The notes under the pieces: generated by a model | What the model saw: the letters and a program-made list of their open reading frames with translations, nothing else | Database searches by the model: none | What the model was told of the DNA's origin: nothing | Source: Christensenella sp. UBA6420 | Lineage (GTDB): Bacteria > Bacillota > Clostridia > Christensenellales > DTU072 | Reading direction: 5' to 3' | Length of the DNA: 19,110 nt | Assembly (NCBI GenBank): GCA_002439705.1 | Contig: DJPE01000096.1 | Coordinates: 1 to 19,110 of the forward strand | Part shown: in pieces, positions 15,401-19,110 of the stretch | How the letters are laid out: each line of letters starts with the position of its first letter | Numbering within the stretch: position 1 is the first letter of the stretch | Translations under genes and position numbers: made by a program

Positions 15401-16864
15401 TATTTCGACGGCGTGGGCAACGTAGGCGTGGTTTCGCCGTACCGTTCCTTTAACGTGTTGCTAAAATGGTTGCCTTATCAGGTGGTTTCGTCGAGAATTA
15501 ACGCAAAAGCCGGTTTTTATCAGGTGGGCGGAGCTACGGGGTTCAGAGATAAACTCCAAGACGGTCTTTCCGTTATGCACTTCGCGCCCGAAAAGACGAA
15601 AGAGATTATTCTCGAAGCTGCCAAGCATCAATATTTCGAAGGCGACGTTATGCACTGGTGGCACGAACCGAAATTCGGTTTAAGGACAAAAATCACCGAC
15701 GATAAGCTGTTTTTGCCACTTACCGTGGCGGAATACGTCGAGTTTACGGGTGATTACGGGATTTTAGAGACCGAGTTACCTTATCTCGATTCGCCCGTTT
15801 TGTCGGAAAGCGAAAACACGAGATACGAAAATCCGAGATACACCGAACGACGGGAAAGTTTGCGGAAACATTGCCTTAATGCTATAAAAAGCAGTTTGCG
15901 GTACGGAGAACACGGTTTGCTCGTCATGGGAAGCGGCGATTGGAACGACGGCATGGACGAAATTTGCAGGGAAGGAAAGGGCGAAAGCGTGTTTAATTCG
16001 ATGTTGTGCTACGAAGTTATGCGTAAATTCGGGCGTTTATGCGACGAAGGCACAGAAAAAGAGCTGTCAAGAATAAGCGAAGAACTCAAATTCGCCGTCA
16101 ATTCGTTCGCGTTCGACAAGGATAGGTATATGAGATTATATTCCGATTCGGGCGTGTGGTACGGACGGGGCGGGAACGAAGTCCTTTCCTTGGATATTCT
16201 CACGCAAAGTTACGCCGTAATTTCGGGAATAGCCGATGAAAACCGCACGGAAATCGTACTCGATACGGCTAAAAGTTTAGTTGACGTTGACGCGGGTATA
16301 ATAAAACTTCTTTCTCCGCCGCTTAAAGAAAAATCGGGGTTCGGGTATATCTCGGCGTATCCGCAGGGAGTCAGAGAAAACGGCGGGCAGTACACTCACG
16401 CCGCGGTGTGGTACCTTATCGCATTGACGAGAGCGGGCAGACAGGACGAAGCGTTCGACTTGTTTATGATGATAAATCCCGCCGAGAAGTGTAGAAACGA
16501 AGACAAAAACGCACGTTACAAAGGCGAACCGTACGTCTTTGCGGGCGATATTTATTCCAACGAAAAAAACTACGGCAGAATGGGGTGGAGCTGGTACACG
16601 GGCAGCGCAGGTTGGGCGTACAGGCTTATTGTGGAAGAGTTTTTTGGACTGAAAAGGCGTGGCAAAAAACTTTATATCGAGCCGCGACTTCCGAAAAAAC
16701 TGTCTTCGAGCGTGGTAACGTATAAATTTAACGACAGCGTTTACAGCATAGAGTATAAATCGGACGAAGAGTTTTCGGTGGAAGTGAACGGAGAAAAACG
16801 CGTGGAAAACTACGTTACGTTGGAAGACGGAATATTGCAAAAGATAGTGGTCTGCGCGCCGTAA
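9497..16864 (+). CDS. Cyclic beta-1,2-glucan synthase-type protein (GT84-GH189-GH94)
   Basis: A 2455-aa membrane protein with the architecture of NdvB/Cgs cyclic beta-1,2-glucan synthases (usually ~2800 aa). An N-terminal transmembrane helix (2-21) is followed by a soluble region and more membrane segments (about 360-410, 725-775 and 845-890) flanking a GT84 domain with DAD (553-555), SHDIIEG (651-657) and RWIKGDIQ (685-692), the family's sugar-nucleotide and polymerisation motifs. Next is a GH189/glycoamylase-like domain (about 910-1260; SGTAFE, GIGESG, YGFFEAYD, SHHQGMM at 1240-1246), the part that cyclises chains in studied enzymes. Then beta-rich regions lead into a C-terminal GH94 phosphorylase-like domain with GDWNDGMD (2147-2154, likely catalytic Asp 2151) and GWSWYTGSAGW. 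UDP-glucose is the expected donor, and the product is probably a beta-1,2-glucan; ring closure is inferred. No dedicated exporter is adjacent. It stands alone, diverging from rnpB. Confidence 0.9.
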   Translation: MPYIIAALAVLFILTLIFYRSEKVKVGDNVMKKIGEKTISDLICDGCLRSKNVDCGKGINPAKLMPTIKKATKSIEKRIKRNNPVSEGEKWLYENFYLIYRYVYSRKDDLKSLPHINDLPRIVFIAKGIVNNSLDTLTGERVRKILSSVNDRVLLRYDELMQFNNAIYYALTEQAYILARRILRQHAMESDAEKFIPTLFNSDVYLYFLMKNKKLSDKKSDYLRKKGISEKKVTTNYNKTILYNATLAKTVFVGMREAESFVTAEYNVKFLGSYKILAEKFDLESVSVNTLKDYFSVISDISKSCGADEDYVAEKAAEIAVNNDKDISTVLFDYKRELKRAVKKDKIPTLKPKYGLWKQRMYVLSIILPSLCGAACIAAFFNVGIGVLSFVPLVFIAENLINYALNGIVKDKRAPEKNAKTVSSNDKVAVVVSEFIVSPEQYDESMKHIRLLRASNGGENVEFCLLVDTKGGDTPVSDVDKEIIEKIKNNGLEEDISVFLRKKSLNGKKYVAPERKRGALNALNKLFVTGNSEDFYYIGNPNYFIPKYVVTLDADNSLFTGDVLEMVNMMSHPYNKKYDLMTLHSRYDLFSLKTVYSKRFLNESGTEEYPVYSDLFYRAFGRDIYCGKGIYRPEAFYKKIDGIFPSGKILSHDIIEGSVLSTGGATTTLEDAPNGFISDRERKKRWIKGDIQLLPFLFGRWKNDENKTCRQKIEPFYRYIMAKNALSALKASFLAAAILYGMFTGISNLIFAVGLFFAPYVIDVIKALRNLSCGTRIRYVLSDAAKKIAFSIEDAFTLWYYAFDNLKLFLGTVFAMITKKDLLRWKTYRESQTKRTINAFFREFTPSFAVLTAIAVGLYFVNPTSVFIFAYLAGALIAYAELLFCSENMIETYSLSERDKKILLRYAEKTYKYFSYASSYDALIGDNLQIKPYKGVATITSPTNIGFSLIARISAYYLGIIDYKECVDNLNLIISAIDKLPKWKGNLYNWYDINTKKPVNRFVSSVDSGNLVACLILCREFYKKHNDDVNELKTDLLVINTDLEALYDESKKLFFIGYDGENFVGHYDLLNSESRILSTIFMAYGKNTDNFRCLQRDYCSYGGNTLLSWSGTAFETLMPSLFISAPKYSLIYDTENNVAKAQCENSYNGLFGIGESGFYSLDEQLKYQYYAFGIKQLSLKNENTVPVISPYSSAICLKYRPKETIKNLIKSEENGMVDEYGFFEAYDMRKGGGKVYSYMSHHQGMMLCAIADFIENGVINKLFSNDEKIAAALKNYNEITSRSKNSKYLPKNKEKYNIVNEKIYKNVNNLEEYFHTFALNDGDYKLFINAFGGGFSQNGAILCGKFGGIYEENNGTFFLIKGEDGKIFSPTYLPFADECHYSVKYFGNEIILENSTKKLVEKVSLLTGLNGETRYFECSENNVEIAFFSSITLNTLDAYNSHPTYNGLFIEAKTIGHDSVILRRRKKSENEKDSVIGVKVCGLKNLRFECNAENFFGRNGSLRTPKVFSDEDKTAPSVGDVLNPCVGFVGTLMKNNCCVSLIYGENESEVINGLNSLPEDTYSFALLSDGKIPVSTETCDVIGEILYRPYRQTTLSYVLKNGKTLDFLNKCKGKKLVVYKYNPKANDKFDKFLSLCDELKLLGINASFVVEIERGERETVRKYLSEKIISHHISDCEICFFDENVEKYAFITLNYDLSFRKTKYVPDKKFELIKETNEKRGGEILRHGATLYRSGSGGFDENDDYIVEESTLLPYSNVIGAEYGGMITTNNGGGFFYFGNSHENKMNKFDNDPITDDFSEFLYVKTADGCHRLNCGDGDGRFVALEKGKTVFVSKINRVTCTVKYATICNGKGRTITVDAVNGGGYAEFVYGLYPSLSWYYEPTFLSCRADGNLLTITNIVSGNKLFVKFLAENVQDITFHDEERSPYCEYFTTAENVKFRIVFSQDKSLIESITAENVSYYEAKDKDYFDGVGNVGVVSPYRSFNVLLKWLPYQVVSSRINAKAGFYQVGGATGFRDKLQDGLSVMHFAPEKTKEIILEAAKHQYFEGDVMHWWHEPKFGLRTKITDDKLFLPLTVAEYVEFTGDYGILETELPYLDSPVLSESENTRYENPRYTERRESLRKHCLNAIKSSLRYGEHGLLVMGSGDWNDGMDEICREGKGESVFNSMLCYEVMRKFGRLCDEGTEKELSRISEELKFAVNSFAFDKDRYMRLYSDSGVWYGRGGNEVLSLDILTQSYAVISGIADENRTEIVLDTAKSLVDVDAGIIKLLSPPLKEKSGFGYISAYPQGVRENGGQYTHAAVWYLIALTRAGRQDEAFDLFMMINPAEKCRNEDKNARYKGEPYVFAGDIYSNEKNYGRMGWSWYTGSAGWAYRLIVEEFFGLKRRGKKLYIEPRLPKKLSSSVVTYKFNDSVYSIEYKSDEEFSVEVNGEKRVENYVTLEDGILQKIVVCAP

Positions 16865-16872
16865 ACTTATTG

Positions 16873-16910
16873 CCGAGCGGAAAATTATATTTTTAATAAA
16901 ATAAGCTCGG
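16873..16910 (+). terminator. Possible terminator after the glucan synthase gene
   Basis: CCGAGC (16873-16878) pairs with GCTCGG (16905-16910) across an AT-rich 26-nt loop that can itself fold partly (TTAT with ATAA next to the GCTCGG arm). Only three T follow, so termination may be weak. Confidence 0.4.
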
Positions 16911-16914
16911 TTTC

Positions 16915-16930
16915 CGGTGTGAAATCACCG
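16915..16930 (+). promoter_or_regulatory. Short inverted repeat upstream of the rarA promoter
   Basis: CGGTG (16915-16919) and CACCG (16926-16930) around a 6-nt centre, ending 7 bp before the -35. It could be a second weak terminator stem or an operator; nothing decides between them. Confidence 0.3.
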
Positions 16931-16937
16931 TTAAAAC

Positions 16938-16966
16938 TTGACTTAGGATAAAAATAATTATATTAT
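16938..16966 (+). promoter_or_regulatory. Sigma-A-type promoter for rarA, predicting a leaderless mRNA
   Basis: TTGACT (16938-16943), a 17-bp spacer and TATTAT (16961-16966). Six bases separate the -10 from the rarA ATG at 16973, so transcription should begin at the start codon or within a base or two of it. No Shine-Dalgarno is present upstream of the ATG. Confidence 0.7.
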
Positions 16967-16972
16967 ATCCGT

Positions 16973-18250
16973 ATGGATTTATTTGAAAATAACAGAATAG
17001 AAAACGCTCCGCTTGCGGAGAGAATGCGTTGCTCTTCTCTCGACGATTTCGTGGGACAAAAGCATATCGTCGGGGAAGGGTGTCTTTTACGCAGAGCGAT
17101 TATAGCCGACAGGCTCGGCAGTTGTATTTTTTACGGTCCGCCCGGAACGGGCAAAACCACTCTTGCAAACATAATAGCGAACACCACGCACAGTAACTAC
17201 GAGTACCTTAACGCAGTATCGAGCGGTGTTGCGGAAGCGAAAGCGATTATTGACAGAGCCAAAAAGGAATTGGCTCTTTTCGGCAGGAAAACTTATTTAT
17301 TACTCGACGAATGTCACCGTTGGAACAAGTCGCAGTCCGACTGCGTTTTGGGCGCTATCGAAAAGGGAGAAATAGTCTTCATCGGCAGCACGACGGAAAA
17401 TCCTTACGTCAGTATGACGAAAGCTATCGTGTCGCGGTGCAGAATATTCGAATTCAAACCCCTTTCGCCCGAAGATATACGTTTCGGATTGGAAAGAGCG
17501 TTGAGCGATAAAAGAGTCGGTTTCGGCAATTACGATATAAATATAGACGAAGCGGCGAAACAACAGTTTATTTTAGCGTGTAACGGCGATATGAGAGTAG
17601 CGTTGAATTCTCTCGAACTTGCCGTTTTGTCCACCCCGTCCGATAAAGACGGCGTAATTACCGTTACGAAAGAAATAGCCGCGCAGTCCACGCAAAGACC
17701 GGTAATAGGAGTGGACGAAAGCGATTATTACGATATGATAAGCGCGTTTTGCAAGTCTTTACGCGGCAGCGACCCGAACGCGGCGTTGTTTTACGCGATG
17801 CGCCTTATTAACGCGGGGATAGACCCTAAACTTATTTGCAGAAGACTTATGGCTCATTCTGCCGAAGACGTAGGTTTAGCCGACCCGAATGCGTTGAATA
17901 TCGCTGTCAACGCCACTCTCGCAATGGAAAGAATGGGCTTGCCCGAAGGGCTTATTCCGCTGACGGAAGCGATAATTTACGTTTGTAAAGCACCAAAATC
18001 CAATAGCGTGGTTATGGCGTTGGAAAAAGCCGACAAGGTGTCGAGAGAAGGACATAACGACGTTCCCGAATATTTGAGAGACCCGAATTACAAGACGAAA
18101 AAAATATCGGGATACAAGTATCCCCATTCTTACGGCGGATACGTCGAGCAACAATATCTTCCCGACGACATAAAAGACGAAGTATTTTACGTTCCGTCTG
18201 ATATCGGTGACGAAAAGAATTACCACGGACTGTGGAGAACGGATAAATAA
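16973..18250 (+). CDS. rarA: Replication-associated recombination protein A (RarA/MgsA AAA+ ATPase)
   Basis: A 425-aa AAA+ ATPase of the RarA/MgsA/WRNIP1 family, which acts at stalled replication forks with single-strand-binding protein. The N-terminus MDLFENNR...APLAERMR...LDDFVGQKHIVG is typical and fixes the start at 16973. Walker A is GPPGTGKTT (55-63) and Walker B LLLDECHRW (109-117); the DE pair is kept, but Cys and Trp replace the Ile and Phe of the usual DEIHRF. The sensor segment IGSTTENPY is present. C-terminal helical and tetramerisation domains include the family's SDYYDMISAFCKSLRGSDPNAALFY and GYKYPHSYGGYVEQQYLPD. The promoter spacing implies a leaderless message. The next ABC gene follows after 15 bp and is probably co-transcribed, though a functional link is not expected. 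The alternative of a DnaX- or RuvB-like clamp-loader protein is excluded by the C-terminal blocks. Confidence 0.97.
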   Translation: MDLFENNRIENAPLAERMRCSSLDDFVGQKHIVGEGCLLRRAIIADRLGSCIFYGPPGTGKTTLANIIANTTHSNYEYLNAVSSGVAEAKAIIDRAKKELALFGRKTYLLLDECHRWNKSQSDCVLGAIEKGEIVFIGSTTENPYVSMTKAIVSRCRIFEFKPLSPEDIRFGLERALSDKRVGFGNYDINIDEAAKQQFILACNGDMRVALNSLELAVLSTPSDKDGVITVTKEIAAQSTQRPVIGVDESDYYDMISAFCKSLRGSDPNAALFYAMRLINAGIDPKLICRRLMAHSAEDVGLADPNALNIAVNATLAMERMGLPEGLIPLTEAIIYVCKAPKSNSVVMALEKADKVSREGHNDVPEYLRDPNYKTKKISGYKYPHSYGGYVEQQYLPDDIKDEVFYVPSDIGDEKNYHGLWRTDK

Positions 18251-18265
18251 TTTTTTGGAGAGAAA

Positions 18266-18994
18266 ATGATAAAAATCAACAATTTAACTAAACGCTATGC
18301 TAACGGCAAAGTCAAAGCGGTGGACGATTTGAGCATAACCGTAAACGGCGGCGAAGTATTTGGTTTTCTCGGTCCGAACGGCGCGGGAAAGTCCACTACG
18401 ATTAAGTGTATGACGGGAATTTTACCGTACGAAGAAGGTAATATAAGTATCTGCGGTTACGACCTTAAAGAACACCCGATAGAAGCGAAAAAGCGTATAG
18501 GGTTCGTCGCGGACGACCACGTTCTTTACGAGTCGCTTACAGGCGAACAATACATAAACTTTATTGCCGACATTTTCGACGTGGACAGCGACATAAGAAA
18601 AGAAAGGGTGGAAAAGTATGCCGATTTATTCGATATGTCGGATAAACTCACTTCAAAAATATCTTCCTATTCCCACGGAATGAAGCAAAAAATAAGTATT
18701 ATTTCTTCGCTCGTTCACGACCCCGAAGTGTGGATACTCGACGAACCTATGACGGGACTCGACCCGAAATCGGGTTACGAACTGAAAAAGATTATGGCGG
18801 AACGCGCCGCCGAAGGGAAAACCGTATTTTTCTCGTCGCACGTTCTGGACGTGGTGGAAAAGATATGTTCCAAAGTCGCGATTTTGGACAAAGGCAAGTT
18901 GGTTACCGTCTGCGATATTAAAGAATTGCAGGAAAAACGCAGCGATTTAAGTCTGGAACAGCTGTTCCTTACGCTCACGGGGGTAAAGGAATAA
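18266..18994 (+). CDS. ABC transporter ATP-binding protein
   Basis: A 242-aa nucleotide-binding subunit of an ABC-2-type exporter. Walker A is GPNGAGKS (36-43), the ABC signature is SHGMKQK (136-142, with His-Gly in place of the usual Gly-Gly), Walker B is WILDE (156-160), followed by the D-loop GLDP and the switch His in SSHVLD. The C-terminal extension (KRSDLSLEQLFLTLTG) is common in this group, which pairs with a separate membrane subunit. The next gene starts on the last base of this stop (TAATG), the expected partner position. GGAG at 18257-18260 supports the ATG, and the 15-bp gap to rarA implies one transcript. The substrate cannot be told; this broad class includes lipid, antibiotic, peptide and ion exporters. 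Confidence 0.93.
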   Translation: MIKINNLTKRYANGKVKAVDDLSITVNGGEVFGFLGPNGAGKSTTIKCMTGILPYEEGNISICGYDLKEHPIEAKKRIGFVADDHVLYESLTGEQYINFIADIFDVDSDIRKERVEKYADLFDMSDKLTSKISSYSHGMKQKISIISSLVHDPEVWILDEPMTGLDPKSGYELKKIMAERAAEGKTVFFSSHVLDVVEKICSKVAILDKGKLVTVCDIKELQEKRSDLSLEQLFLTLTGVKE

Positions 18995-19110
18995 TGTCCG
19001 ATGTCAAAGCGTATTTTACGCTGTTAAAGACCTGCCTTAGAAATTCCTACGACGTTTTTAACGGCAAACTTTTCGGAAAAAGAAATAATAAGGTTCAGGA
19101 CGCCGATTCT
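18994..19110 (+). CDS. N-terminus of probable ABC exporter membrane subunit, cut by window end
   Basis: An ATG at 18994-18996 overlaps the stop of the ATPase gene by one base and opens 39 codons to the window edge (MSDVKAYFTLLKTCLRNSYD, then a basic stretch with FGKRNNK). The start resembles the cytoplasmic lead-in of ABC-2-type permeases, but no membrane segment is reached. Assignment rests mainly on coupling to the ATPase gene, so the product is inferred, not recognised. Confidence 0.6.
   Translation, partial: MSDVKAYFTLLKTCLRNSYDVFNGKLFGKRNNKVQDADS

Noticed and set aside
16277..16840. 187-codon open frame on the - strand inside the glucan synthase gene
   Set aside because: It lies antisense to the strongly conserved GH94 C-terminus, has no ribosome-binding site or recognisable domain, and is rich in Phe/Arg/Val as expected from reversed codons.
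1..19110. Search for CRISPR arrays, insertion sequences, phage genes, tRNAs and defence systems
   Set aside because: No regularly spaced repeats, transposase or integrase motifs, terminal inverted repeats, tRNA cloverleafs or defence-gene domains were seen; base and codon use look uniform.

Overview
This window comes from an endospore-forming, low-to-moderate GC Firmicute of the clostridial type. It carries spoIIGA, sigE, sigG and sigK, a FtsZ with the usual Gram-positive C-terminal peptide, and Shine-Dalgarno sequences of the AGGAGG kind. The gene order around ftsZ resembles Clostridia. I cannot name the species; an uncultured gut clostridial lineage is a guess. I see no mobile elements, tRNAs, CRISPR arrays or frameshifts. 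Every protein gene is on the + strand; only the RNase P RNA is on the - strand.

Positions 1-4183 hold envelope and division genes. They are the 3' part of murA, divIB/ftsQ (overlapping murA by 4 bp), a strong sigma-A-type promoter, an FtsA homologue whose nucleotide-binding motifs are eroded, and ftsZ, closed by an intrinsic terminator. Positions 4195-6507 hold the forespore/mother-cell switch: spoIIGA (membrane aspartic protease), its substrate pro-sigma-E, and sigma-G behind a possible sigma-G-like promoter. Positions 6525-8274 hold a YlmC/YmxH PRC-barrel gene whose start sits on a terminator-like hairpin, then nrdR with a strong promoter overlapped by NrdR-box-like sequences, then an RluA-type pseudouridine synthase coupled to nrdR.

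Positions 8292-9049 hold an uninterrupted sigK with a pro-sequence and a possible sigma-E-type promoter. A bidirectional terminator separates it from rnpB, a compact type A RNase P RNA on the opposite strand (9085-9403) with its own promoter. Positions 9497-16864 are one giant gene for a cyclic beta-1,2-glucan synthase-type protein (GT84 + GH189 + GH94). Positions 16938-18994 hold rarA, which appears to be transcribed without a leader, followed by an ABC transporter ATPase and the first 39 codons of its likely membrane partner, cut by the window end.

Most of the window is conserved core biology, and I do not see an obviously new multi-gene system. The points most worth following up are the degenerate FtsA beside ftsZ, the NrdR-box pair over the nrdR promoter, the leaderless rarA start, the hairpin at the ylmC start, the altered L15 region of the RNase P RNA, and the glucan synthase in a spore former.
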